64,000 nt of DNA from a beta proteobacterium AAP51 (GTDB taxonomy: Bacteria > Pseudomonadota > Gammaproteobacteria > Burkholderiales > Burkholderiaceae_C), in the NCBI GenBank assembly GCA_001295905.1, contig LJHT01000105.1, positions 51,289 through 115,288 of the forward strand, read 5' to 3'. Below the pieces are notes generated by a model, which saw only the letters and a program-made list of their open reading frames with translations, was not told where the DNA came from and did not search any database. Made by a program: the position numbers and the translations under genes. Each line of letters begins with the position of its first letter. The stretch's first letter is position 1. Below, in pieces: positions 43,201 to 53,000 of this stretch.

Positions 43201-46200
43201 CCCGAGCCCACTGGCGACAACTTCAGCAACACCGCCACGGTGCTGGCCAACGAACCCGACACCCAGGCCGCCAACGACAGCGAAGGCGAACAGACCACCA
43301 CGCGCCAGCGCGTGGACCTGCGGGCCACCAAGGTGGCCAGCCTGGCCAGCCCCAACCTCTTCGAGCCTTTCAACTGGGTGGTGACGGTGGTCAACAACGG
43401 CCCCGGCAACTCGCTGCGCACCGATGTCACCGACACCCTGCCGGCCGGCACCGAGGTGCTGGGCCCCATCACCTGGACGCGCACGCTGCAGCCCGCCAAC
43501 GGCCTGTGCACGCTGAGCGGCAGCCTGGTCAGCTGTGCCCTGGGCCAGCTGGATGCCGCGGGCTCGGCCACCATCACCATCCCGGTGCGCGTGACCAGCT
43601 ACCCCACGGGCGGCACGCTGAGCAACAGCGCCACCATCGACACCGACCCTATCAAGACCGGCGGCATCGACAACCCCGGCGGCAACAACACCGGCACGGG
43701 CAGCGTGACGGTGCTGCGCTCGTCCCTCGCCGGCACCGTGTTCGAAGACCGCAACCGCAGCGGTGCCGACGCCGGCACGCCGCAGGCCGCGGGGCTGGAG
43801 CCGCGCATCGCGGGCGTGACGCTCACGCTCACCGGCACCGACGCCTATGGCAACACCGTCACCCGCACCACCACCACCGACGCCAGCGGCAACTACCTCT
43901 TCAACGACCTGCCGCCTTCCAACGGCGCCGGCTACACGCTGACGCAGACCCAGCCGGCCGGTTTCGACAACAGCCCGGCCGCGGTGCCCAGCAGCGGCAG
44001 CGCCGCGCCCACCCTGGGCGGCACCTACGCCGCCGGTGGCACGGCCGGCAACAGCAGCTACGCCGGCGTGGTGCTGCCTTCGGCCAGCAACGGCACGCAA
44101 TACAACTTTCCGGAACTGCGCCGGCCCAGCCTCGGTGGCTTTGTCTATGTCGACACCAACGCCAACGGTGTGCGCGACCCCGTCATCGACCTGCCACTGG
44201 CCGGTGCCACCGTGCGCCTGCTGAATGCCAACACCGGCGCCGTGGTGGCCACCACCACCGCCGGTGCCGACGGCGCCTACAGCTTCACCAACCTCGACCC
44301 GCTGCTGCCCTACACGCTGGAGCAGCCGCTGCCCACCACGCCCGCTGGCCTGGTGAACGGCCCCGTCAACCCGGGCCTGGTGGGCGGTGCTGCCTGCAGC
44401 AGCGGCTGCACGGCGCAGCCCAACACGCCCGCGGCCGACACCGACCGCATCAGCAGCATCAGCCTGGCCAGCGGGGCCGACGGCACGGCCTTCAACTTCG
44501 GCGAAGTGCAGCTCAGCTTCGTGGCCGGCCTGGTGTTCATCGACAGCAACCGCAACAGCGCGCTCGACCCCGCCGAAACCGGCCGCCTGGGCGGCGTGAC
44601 GCTGCGCCTGGTGCAAGGCGCCGACTGCAGCAGCGGCACCACGCTGCAAACCACCACCAGCGCGGCCGACGGCAGCTGGCGTTTCGACAACGTGCGCGCC
44701 TACCTGAACTACCTGGTGTGCCAGACGCAGCCCGCCGGCTACGGCACCGGCAGTGCGAACGGCAGCGCAGGCAACGTGCTCAGCGTGAACTCGCTGCCAG
44801 CGGCCGGCTCGGCCGACAACCGCTTCGGCGAAACCCTGGCCGCGCTGGCCGGCAGCGTGTACCAGGACACCGGTGCCGGCACCGCCGCCAACTTCGACAA
44901 CGGCACGCGCGATGCGGGCGAGGCCGGCATCGCCAACGTGCCCGTCACGCTGAGCGGCACCGACGTGCTAGGCAACGCGGTCAGCTTAAGCACCACCACC
45001 GACGCCAGCGGCAACTACAGCTTCGACGGCCTGATCGCTGCGGGCGCGGCCGGCTACACCGTCACGCAGGGTGCCATCCCACCGGCTGCCGGCAGTTTCA
45101 TCGACGGCCGCGACACCGCCGGCAGCGCAGGCGGCAGCACCAGCAGCAACGACGTCATCGCCAGCGTGGCGCTGGCCGCCGGCCAGCAGGCCAGTGGCTA
45201 CCTCTTCGGCGAGCTGCCCAACGCCGGCATCAGCGGCAGCGTCTACATCGACCGCAACCGCGATGGCTTGCTCGACCCCAGCCCCGCCGACGGCCGGCTG
45301 CCCGGCGTGACGCTCACGCTGGTGCAGGGCGCCAGCTGCAGTGCCGGCACCGTGCTGCAGACCACCACCACCGATGCCAGCGGCAACTACAGCTTTGCCA
45401 ACGTGGCCGCGGGCGGCAGCTACCTGGTGTGCCAGCAGCAGCCCGCCGGCTACGCGCAGGGCGCTGACAACCCCGGCACCAACGGCAGCAGCGCGGCCGC
45501 CAACGCCATTGCCATCACCAACCTGCCGGCCACGGGCAGCAGCGGCAACCACTTCGGCGAACTGGCGGCATCACTCGCCGGCTCGGTGTATGTCGACTTT
45601 TCGCCGGCCACGCCCGCCAACACCGACAACGGCCAGCGCGATGCCGGCGAAACCGGCATCGCCGGCGTGCCCGTCACCCTGAGCGGGCGCAGCATCACGG
45701 GCGCGCTGGTGAACCTCAGCACCACCACCGACGCCAACGGCAACTGGCGCTTCGACGACCTGCTGCAAAGCGACGCCAGCGGCTACACCGTGACGCAGGG
45801 CGCGGTGCCGCCCGCGGCCGGGTTGTTCAACGACGGCCGTGAACGCGCCGGCAGCGCCGGCGGCAGCACGGCCGTGAACGACAGCATCGCCAGCGTGGTG
45901 CTGGGCGCCGGCGTGGCCGCCACCGGCTACCTCTTCGGCGAACTGCCCATCGCGCCCATCACCGGCACGGTGTACATCGACCGCGACCGCGACAACACGC
46001 TCGACCCCACGCCCACCGACGGCCGCATTCCCGGCGTCACGCTCACGCTGGTGCAGGGCAGCAGTTGCAGCGGCCCCGTGGTGGCCACCACCACCACCGA
46101 CGCCAGCGGCAACTACACCTTCAGCGGCGTCTCGGTCGGCCTCACCTACACGCTGTGCCAGACCCAGCCCGCAGGCTATGCCGACGGCACGGGCAACAGC

Positions 46201-49200
46201 CTCACGCTGACCAACCTGCCGGCCGGCGGCAGCAGCGGCAACCATTTCGGCGAGCGTGTGGCCGCGCTCTCGGGCGCCGTTTATCTGGACGCCAACAACG
46301 ACGGCCTGCGCCAGGCGGGCGACAGCGGCATCGGCGGCGTGGTCGTCACCCTCACCGGCACCGACGCCGCCGGCAATGTCGTGAACCTGAGCGCCACCAC
46401 CGATGCCAGCGGCGCTTGGCGCTTCGACGACCTGCTGGCCGCCGGACCTGGCGGCTACACCGTCACCGAACAGGCCGCGCAGCCGCTGGTGGGCGGCGTG
46501 GCCACGCTGGATGGGCGCAGCAGTGCCGGCAGCAGCGGCGGCACGGCCGGCACGGTGGGCACGCAGCCCAGCCGCATCACCGGCATTCCACTGCCAGCGG
46601 GCGGCGAGAGCACCGGCCACCTCTTCGGCGAAATCCTGCCCGTGGGCTTGTCGGGCACGGTGTTCATCGACCTCAACGACAGCGGCACGCAAGACAACCC
46701 CGCCGATACCGGCCTGCCCGGCGTGACCCTGGTGCTCACCGGCACCGACGACACCGGCGCCGCCGTCACGCGCAATGTCACCACCGGCGCCGACGGCCGC
46801 TACAGCCTGCCCGACCTGCGCCCCGGCACCTACACGTTGACGCAGCCCACGCAGCCCGCCGGCACCACCAACGGCCGCACCGTGCCCGGCAGCGCCGGCG
46901 GCACGGCCACGCCGCCCAGCGTCACGCCCAGTGCACTGGCGGGCATCGTGCTCACCACGCCCGGCACGCAGAGCACGGGCAACGACTTCGCCGAGATTCC
47001 AAACACCAGCGTCATCGAAGGCCGCGTCTGGCTGGATGCCGACAACAACGGCAGCCTCGACGCCACCGAAGCGGGCCTGGCGGGCGTGACCATCGAACTC
47101 ACGGGCACCGATGCCGCCGGCCGCCCCGTGAACCGCAGCACCACCACCGACGCCAACGGCCAGTGGCGCTTCGACAGCCTGGCCCCCGGCACCTACACCG
47201 TGCGCGAGCCCACCCAGCCCGCAGGCACGGTGAACGGCCGCACGCTGCCCGGCCCGGCCGGCGGCAGCGCCACGGGCGTGGGCAGCACGCCCAGCGCCAT
47301 CAGCGGCATCGCGCTGGGCGTGGGCCAGACGGCGGTCAACAACCTCTTCGGCGAGGTGCCCGTCAGCCGCATCGCAGGTACGGTGTACGCCGACAACAAC
47401 AACAACGGCCTCATCGACGGCAATGAAGCCGGCCTGCCCGGCGTGAGCCTGGTGCTGAGCGGCACCGACGACCAGGGCAACCCGGTGAACCTCACGCTCA
47501 CCACCGGCCCCGACGGACGCTACAGCTTCGACAACCTGCGTCCCGGCAGCTACACGCTCACGCAGCCCACGCAGCCGCCCGGCACGGTGGACGGCATCAC
47601 CAGCGCGGGCAGCGCCGGTGGCACGGCCAGCGCGCCGGGCGCGCCGGCTTCCGTGATTGCCGGCATCGTGCTGCTGCCGGGCCGCAGCGCCGTGGATAAC
47701 AACTTTGGCGAGCTGGCGAATTCACCCGACCTGCGCGTTGCCAAGGCGCTGGTGGAGCCGCGCTTCACCGTGGGCTTCCCCGGCAGCTACCGCCTCACGG
47801 TGCGCAACGTGGGCGAAAGCGCCAGCGTGGGCCCCTACACCGTCAGCGACCGCCTGCCCGCCGGCCTGAGCCTGGCCGCCACGCCTAGCGGCCCAGGCTG
47901 GGTGTGCACTGGCGCGGTGGGCGCGGCCGCCTTCAGCTGCAGCAGCAGCACGGTGGTGGCCGCCGGCACCACGGCAGCGGCAGCCATCACCGCCACCGTC
48001 ACCGTGGCCCCGTCAGCAGCCGCGGCCAGCCCGCTGAACAACGTGGTGCTGGTAGAAGGTGGCGGCGAGATTCCCGCGCGCGGCCCCAGCGCCGCCGAGC
48101 GCGACGCCTTCCTCAACAACCCTGCGGCCCTGCCCGTGTGCGGCAGCGCCCCGGCCCACAACGCCTGCCGCACGCCCACGCCGGTGCAGCGCGCCGCCGC
48201 CATCTCAGGCAGCGTGTGGCACGACACCGGCAGCACCGCGCGCCAGCTCGACGCCGCCGACCGCCGCCTGCCCGGCTGGGGCGTGGAGGTGCTGGATGCC
48301 GCCACCGGCCGCATCGTCGCGCGCGCCACCACGGGCGCCGACGGCAGCTACCGCATCGCCGAGCTGCTGCCCGGCGTGCCCCTGCTCGTGCGCTTCCGCG
48401 ACCCGGTCTCGGGCGTCGTCTTCGGCTACCCCGTCAACGGCCATGCCGGCAGCGGCATCGCGCCTTGCCAGCCCACCGCCGTGGGGCAGCCCAGCTCTTG
48501 CGTGGGCAGCGGCGCTGACCCCCAGCTCAGCGTGGTGCTGGCGCCGGGCGAAGAGCTGGTGGAACAAAGCCTGCCGGTCGACCCCAGCGGCGTGGTCTAC
48601 GACTCGGGCCTGCGCCAGCCGGTGCCGGGCTCGGTGGTGACGCTGGCGCCCGTGGGGGCTTGCGCCGGCTGGAACCCGGCCACGCAGCTGGTGGGCGCGG
48701 CCAGCGGCGGCTATGCCATCGACGGCAACCGCGTGTCGATGACGGTGGGCAGCGAAGGCTTCTACCAGTTCCTGTTCGCGCCCTCGGCGCCTGCGCGCTG
48801 CAACTGGCAGCTCAGCGTGGCGCCGCCGGCCGGCTATGTGTTCCAGAGCACGGCCATCCCGCCTTCGGCCACCCCGCTGGTGGTGGGCGGGGCGCCGGGT
48901 GCGGTGGTCTTCGTGCAGCCGCAGGCCAGTGCGCCCACGGCGGCCGTGGGCCCCGGCACGCTGTACCACCTGGTCTTCGAGGGCGGCTCGGCCGGCGCCA
49001 ACATCCTGCACAACCACATCCCGCTCGACCCCCAGCTGCCCACGGGCCTCAGCCTGGCCAAGACCGGCGACCGCGGCCAGGCCGAGCTGGGCGACAGCGT
49101 GCGCTACACGCTCAGCCTGCGCGTGACGGCCGGCGCCCGGCCGCGCCAGACCACCGTGGTCGACCGCCTGCCGCCCGGCTTCACCTACATCCCGGGCACG

Positions 49201-50031
49201 GCCACCGTGGACGACGCCCGCATCGCCGACCCCAGCGGCAGTGCCGGTGGTGTGGGCCCGCTGCTCGTCTTCCAGCTCGGGCCCATGCCGGCCACCGGCC
49301 AGCAGGTGCTGCGCTACCGCGTGCGTGTGGGCACTGGCGCCATGCAGGGCGACGGTGTCAACCGCGCCCAGGCCCATGCCTGCGGCGCGCCCAGCGGCTG
49401 CACCGGCGCCAGCGGCGTGCCACTGCCTGGCAGCCTGCCCACGAACGAAGCCGCATTCCGCGTGCGTGTGAGCGGCGGCGTCTTCACCACCGAGGCCTGC
49501 GTGCTGGGCAAGATCTTCGTCGACTGCAACCGCAACCATGTGCAAGACGCCGAAGAGCTGGGCATCCCCGGCGTCCGGCTGTTGATGCACGACGGCACCA
49601 CGCTCATCTCCGACAGCGAAGGCAAGTACAGCGTGTGCGGCGTGGCCCCGCGCAGCGGCGTGCTCAAGGTCGACCCGCAGACGCTGCCGCGCGGCAGCCG
49701 CCTGACCACCAGCAGCAACCGCAACCTGGGCGACGCCGGCAGCCTGTGGCTGGACGTGAAGAACGGCGAGCTGCACCGCGCCGATTTCGTCGAGGGCAGC
49801 TGCAGCAACACCGTGCTCGACCAGGTGAAGGCGCGCCGCGCCCAGGGCGAGGTGCGCGCCCCTGAAACGGAGAAGCCCGCCAAGCCCGGCGACCCCGGCA
49901 GCCCGGCGCTGCGCTTCGACAGCAAGGCCCACGGCAAGACGCCCCTCAGCACGCCGCAGCAGGGCACCGAGACCGCGAACCAGCCCGTGCCGCGGCCGCG
50001 TGCCCCCGGGGCGCCGGAGCAGGCCCCATGA
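40246..50031 (+). CDS. Giant exported multi-domain protein with DUF11-like and SdrD-B-like repeats
   Basis: 3261 residues. A basic region and signal peptide (RSAAVALAALCPLLVWAVA) end near residue 33. About eight DUF11-like modules follow (starts near 34, 159, 287, 419, 560, 705, 856, 1023; typical VTDVLPAGFAFVSASG and NNGP). Eleven SdrD-B-like modules start near 1159, 1293, 1424, 1532, 1660, 1775, 1903, 2006, 2132, 2255 and 2374, with D-x-N-x-N-G calcium-type loops (DTNANGVRD, DADNNGSLD). A ninth DUF11-like module (2495), SdrD-type (2652), DUF11-type (2935) and SdrD-type (3085) close it. Cys pairs (WACSHAAGVVTC) predict disulfides. There is no LPXTG; the tail is Pro-rich. It overlaps the barrel gene by 4 nt. 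Start (TTG) is uncertain. Function is inferred as a long surface fibre or adhesin. Confidence 0.85.
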   Translation: MVKGSGNGWRKRVRSAAVALAALCPLLVWAVADPQIASFTDTPDPVPAGGIYEYGIRVDNNGVDAATNTRLTVTVPAGAAFVSAAPTAANCAPTSANTVVCELGTLNGGSNSLDITLRWRALGPGPATVSATASLTATNDSNPANNTQNQTTSVVSGANLALSKVGAPATVVGGANVTYTLSTSNAGPNSSGDLVLTDNLPPAVSFISAAGTGWACSHAAGVVTCTRSGPHAVGGVIPDVVLVGRVNASGGTITNSATVLPAAAGGVPDPDTANNTATADNLVLPGADVRIAQKRVASALPATAGTPVSFVIEARNGGPAAASNVVVTDVLPAGFAFVSASGPGWACSHAAGTVTCTRASLAAGATDDITLVATAPSNNSIAPGGQSFTNTASISASSTDPDPGNNSGSVTLPILRDGADLALSKSKTPNPVALGGTMVSMLVVTNNGPRVATGALRVVEVLTNESFLSASGTGWVCTPAGNVVSCEHPNTGGLPVGSSLPTLSLSTRADTSGGVSNSACTGSSLPAGASGAIASPPPQGDPNTGNDCATVTNTATTVRPDLAISKATSTPTGGDTLVSASENSVTYTLVVSNVSATAQSATGIVITDVVPAFIAGRSSFGAITATPSAGSTATFGCSTSDATVICTQTGGALAQGESVTVLIPMNRPLQEGSYTNTATVFNNNEGDPNSGNNSASSPVTIAAIADVEMTGKSVTPGTVRAGEVATYVISYRNNGPSPAAGVVVNDSFTFPGGAPADAGATLVEIASSKPGSVCTVAAGAVFNAAAPSFSCNIGTLANGETHTITLRLRPNFQTGNAARVFTNLARVVTTTPESPSGGDNGNNERSATLNISAAALDLLVNKTDRVGTVNLDPVPFFAGNTFLGYQVTVTNSGPSYGTDVRINENMVPPAGKRVRFVCDVTSFGGSTCNAPSLCTATNLTSGAGTPMPAFSCRVPAGNATTGTAVGDLAPGASKNIFLRFEVLDQPEPTGDNFSNTATVLANEPDTQAANDSEGEQTTTRQRVDLRATKVASLASPNLFEPFNWVVTVVNNGPGNSLRTDVTDTLPAGTEVLGPITWTRTLQPANGLCTLSGSLVSCALGQLDAAGSATITIPVRVTSYPTGGTLSNSATIDTDPIKTGGIDNPGGNNTGTGSVTVLRSSLAGTVFEDRNRSGADAGTPQAAGLEPRIAGVTLTLTGTDAYGNTVTRTTTTDASGNYLFNDLPPSNGAGYTLTQTQPAGFDNSPAAVPSSGSAAPTLGGTYAAGGTAGNSSYAGVVLPSASNGTQYNFPELRRPSLGGFVYVDTNANGVRDPVIDLPLAGATVRLLNANTGAVVATTTAGADGAYSFTNLDPLLPYTLEQPLPTTPAGLVNGPVNPGLVGGAACSSGCTAQPNTPAADTDRISSISLASGADGTAFNFGEVQLSFVAGLVFIDSNRNSALDPAETGRLGGVTLRLVQGADCSSGTTLQTTTSAADGSWRFDNVRAYLNYLVCQTQPAGYGTGSANGSAGNVLSVNSLPAAGSADNRFGETLAALAGSVYQDTGAGTAANFDNGTRDAGEAGIANVPVTLSGTDVLGNAVSLSTTTDASGNYSFDGLIAAGAAGYTVTQGAIPPAAGSFIDGRDTAGSAGGSTSSNDVIASVALAAGQQASGYLFGELPNAGISGSVYIDRNRDGLLDPSPADGRLPGVTLTLVQGASCSAGTVLQTTTTDASGNYSFANVAAGGSYLVCQQQPAGYAQGADNPGTNGSSAAANAIAITNLPATGSSGNHFGELAASLAGSVYVDFSPATPANTDNGQRDAGETGIAGVPVTLSGRSITGALVNLSTTTDANGNWRFDDLLQSDASGYTVTQGAVPPAAGLFNDGRERAGSAGGSTAVNDSIASVVLGAGVAATGYLFGELPIAPITGTVYIDRDRDNTLDPTPTDGRIPGVTLTLVQGSSCSGPVVATTTTDASGNYTFSGVSVGLTYTLCQTQPAGYADGTGNSLTLTNLPAGGSSGNHFGERVAALSGAVYLDANNDGLRQAGDSGIGGVVVTLTGTDAAGNVVNLSATTDASGAWRFDDLLAAGPGGYTVTEQAAQPLVGGVATLDGRSSAGSSGGTAGTVGTQPSRITGIPLPAGGESTGHLFGEILPVGLSGTVFIDLNDSGTQDNPADTGLPGVTLVLTGTDDTGAAVTRNVTTGADGRYSLPDLRPGTYTLTQPTQPAGTTNGRTVPGSAGGTATPPSVTPSALAGIVLTTPGTQSTGNDFAEIPNTSVIEGRVWLDADNNGSLDATEAGLAGVTIELTGTDAAGRPVNRSTTTDANGQWRFDSLAPGTYTVREPTQPAGTVNGRTLPGPAGGSATGVGSTPSAISGIALGVGQTAVNNLFGEVPVSRIAGTVYADNNNNGLIDGNEAGLPGVSLVLSGTDDQGNPVNLTLTTGPDGRYSFDNLRPGSYTLTQPTQPPGTVDGITSAGSAGGTASAPGAPASVIAGIVLLPGRSAVDNNFGELANSPDLRVAKALVEPRFTVGFPGSYRLTVRNVGESASVGPYTVSDRLPAGLSLAATPSGPGWVCTGAVGAAAFSCSSSTVVAAGTTAAAAITATVTVAPSAAAASPLNNVVLVEGGGEIPARGPSAAERDAFLNNPAALPVCGSAPAHNACRTPTPVQRAAAISGSVWHDTGSTARQLDAADRRLPGWGVEVLDAATGRIVARATTGADGSYRIAELLPGVPLLVRFRDPVSGVVFGYPVNGHAGSGIAPCQPTAVGQPSSCVGSGADPQLSVVLAPGEELVEQSLPVDPSGVVYDSGLRQPVPGSVVTLAPVGACAGWNPATQLVGAASGGYAIDGNRVSMTVGSEGFYQFLFAPSAPARCNWQLSVAPPAGYVFQSTAIPPSATPLVVGGAPGAVVFVQPQASAPTAAVGPGTLYHLVFEGGSAGANILHNHIPLDPQLPTGLSLAKTGDRGQAELGDSVRYTLSLRVTAGARPRQTTVVDRLPPGFTYIPGTATVDDARIADPSGSAGGVGPLLVFQLGPMPATGQQVLRYRVRVGTGAMQGDGVNRAQAHACGAPSGCTGASGVPLPGSLPTNEAAFRVRVSGGVFTTEACVLGKIFVDCNRNHVQDAEELGIPGVRLLMHDGTTLISDSEGKYSVCGVAPRSGVLKVDPQTLPRGSRLTTSSNRNLGDAGSLWLDVKNGELHRADFVEGSCSNTVLDQVKARRAQGEVRAPETEKPAKPGDPGSPALRFDSKAHGKTPLSTPQQGTETANQPVPRPRAPGAPEQAP
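44515..46638 (+). repeat. Three copies of a two-module repeat unit (about 690-730 bp) inside the giant gene
   Basis: Units begin near 44515, 45223 and 45952. In the first two units the first module contains LVQGxxCSxG and the second NGxRDAGExGIAxVPVTLSG; the third keeps the pattern more loosely. Recurrent DNA words such as ACCGACGCCAGCGGCAAC show recent duplication. Confidence 0.7.
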
Positions 50032-53000
50032 AGCCGCCGCGTTTGAAGCCGTCCTGCCGCGCCTGGCGCACCTGGGTGGGCGTGCCGGTGCTCGCCGCCT
50101 GGCTGCCTGCCGGCGGGGTGCTGGCGCAAACACAGCCGCCGCCCGGCACGCCGGCCGATGTGCGCTACACGGCACCCACCGCCGCCGCGCAGGCCCTGCA
50201 CCCGCGCGCGCCCGACAGCGACGCCCAGCCGCCGCAGCGCCTGCTGGAAAGGCCGGGCGCGGCGGCCGTGGCGCGCATCGTCGTGGAAGTGAACCGCGAC
50301 GGCGTGCCTGCCGACGGCCAGAGCCCGGTGCAGCTGGTGGTGCGCCTGTTCGGCCGCGACGGCGCGCCGCTGCCTGGCACCGTGCTGGCCACGCTGGAAC
50401 ACAGCGGCGGCCGCGTGCTGCTGCCCGGCGCGCGCACCGATGAGTTCGGCCCGCGCCGGCAAGATGCCGACAAGGCCACCCCCGGCGTGCAGCTGCCCGT
50501 GCAGGACGGCGTGGCCCGTTTCACGCTGCTGGCGCCGGCCGAGGCGCAAGACGTGCGCGTGCGCGTCAGCGCCGACGGCCAGGAAGCCGCCGGCACCATC
50601 AGCTTCGTGCCCGACCTGCGGCCGATGGTGGCCGCCGGCCTCATCGAAGGCGTGATCAGCCTGCGCCGCGGCGCCACGCTCGCGCCGGTGCGGCGCGGCG
50701 ATGGCTTCGAGCAGGAGATCGACCGCTGGGCGCGTGATTTCAACGGCGGCCGTGGCACCGCCGCCGGGCGCGCCGCCTTTTACGTGAAGGGCCTGGTGCG
50801 CGGCGATGTGCTGCTCACCGCCGCCTACGACAGCGACAAGGCCACGCGCGCCCGCCTGCTGCGCGATGTGCGCCCCGACGAGCTTTACCCCGTGTACGGC
50901 GATGCTTCGCTGCGCAGCTTCGACGCGCGCAGCGCCGAGCGCCTGTACGTGCGCGTGGACCAGGGCAAGAGCTACGCGCTCTATGGCGATTTCGTCACTG
51001 GCGACGGCTTCGCCCAGCCCCTGGGCCAGGGCGCTGTGGCCAGCCTCAAGCAGCGCAGCCTGGGCAACCTGAACCGCAGTGCCACCGGCCTGCGCCTGCA
51101 CCACGAGGAAGGCCGCTTCACCGGCAACGTGTTCGTCTTCCGCGACACCCTGCGCCAAGTGGTGGAGGAAATCGCCAGCCAGGGCTCGGGGCCCTACGGC
51201 CTGCGCAACAACGGCGCGCTGGAAGGCAGCGAAAAAGTGGAAGTGCTGGTGCGCGACCGCAACCAGCCCGCGCGCATCGTCAGCGTGCGCCCGCTCGTGC
51301 GGCTGGTGGATTACACCTTCGAGCCCTTCTCGGGCCGCCTGCTGCTCACCAGCTTCCTGCCCGCGCTGGACGCCAACCTCGACCCCGTCTCGCTGCGCAT
51401 CACCTACGAAGTTGACCAAGGCGGCACGCCTTTCTGGGCCGGCGGTGGTGACGCGCAATGGCGCCTGAACGAACAGCTGGAAGTGGGCGGCTCGGCCTTC
51501 ACCGACCGCAACAGCCTCGCGCCCTACGAGCTGTTCAGCGCCAACGGCACGCTGCGCCTGGGCCCGCGCACGGCGCTGGTGGTGGAAGCGGCGCAGAGCC
51601 TGAGCACGGTGAACACCAACCCCGCCAACACCAGCACCGCGCCTGCGCTGGCCGGGCGCAGCGGCGAAGTGCAGGGCCGCGCCGCGCGCGTGGAACTGGC
51701 GCACGAGGGCGAAACCACGCAGGCGCGCTTGTTCGCGGGCCGCAGCTCGCCGCTGTTCAACAACCCTGGGGCGCCGCTGGCTGGCGGGCGCGACGAGCTG
51801 TTCGCCCGGGGCGCGCTGAAGCTGGCCGACAGCCTGCAACTGCAGGCCGAAGCCCAGCGCAGCGCCGACCGCAACACCGGCGGCGGCACGCGCAGCGGCG
51901 CGGGCCTGGGCCTGCGCTGGCAGGCCGGCGAGCGCCTCACGCTGGAAGGCGGCCTGCGCCGCAGCGAAGAGCGCATCGGCAGCCAGCCCAACGGCACGCT
52001 CAGCTGGCCTTACGACCAGACCAGTGGCTTGAGCGGCAGCCTGGCCAGCGGCTCGGGCGGCGGCCTGCTGGGCTTCGGCAACCAGCGCCTGAACCCCGCC
52101 ACCGGCCTGCCCGTCTTCAGTGACCCCGGCCTGCCGGCTGCGGCCAGCAGCCTGCCCGTGGGCACGCGCCTGGCCAGCACCGGCTTGCGCCTGGGTGCGG
52201 GCTGGCGCGCCACCGACACCGTGAACCTGGGCGCCGAGGTGGAAGGCGACATCAGTGGCGACAGCCGCCGCCGCGTGGCGCTGGGCGCTGATATGGCGGT
52301 GGCCGAACGCACGCGCCTCTATGGCCGCTGGGAACGCCAGAGCGGCTGGGTGCAGCTGGGTGGCGTCAGCGACACCGGCCGCGACAGCGGCGTGTGGGCC
52401 CTGGGCATCGACAGCAGCTACCGGGCCGACACCCAGTTCTTCAGCGAGTACCGCCTGCGCGACGCCATCTCGGGGCGCGACCTGCAACTCGCCAGCGGCG
52501 TGCGCAACCTGTGGAACGTGGCCGAAGGCTGGCGCGTGAGCACGGCCTACGAAAACCTCAAGGTGGTGAGCGGCAGCACCGCCCCCGTGCAGGCCGCCAG
52601 CACGGGCCTGGACTGGACCGCCCACCCGCTGTGGCGCGCTAGCGGCCGCCTGGAACTGCGCCGCAGCGGCGACCGCAGCGACACGCCCGACAACGACCGC
52701 TTCAACACCACGCTGGCGCAGGCCCTGCTGGCACGCAAGCTCGACCGCGACTTCACCCTGCTGACCCGCCACCACCACTTGCACACGCGCTACGAAGTGC
52801 GCGGCCGCGTGCTGCAAGACCGCGCCCAACTGGGCCTGGCCTACCGCGACACCGACACCAACCGCCACAACGCCCTGGCCAAGCTGGAATACAAGCGTGA
52901 ACGCGACAGCAGCAACGCCGCCGTGGGCGACCTGGCCACGCGCGCATGGATCGCCTCGCTGCACGGCGACTGGCACCCCAGCCGCCCCTGGTGGCTGACC

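Noticed and set aside
40246..50031. CRISPR or tandem satellite array in the giant gene region
   Set aside because: The repeats are in frame, about 300-400 bp per module and diverged. They are protein domain repeats, not spaced short repeats.
49800..50031. LPXTG or similar sorting signal at the giant protein C-terminus
   Set aside because: The tail is Pro/Gln-rich without LPXTG, hydrophobic helix or basic end. The organism is Gram-negative.
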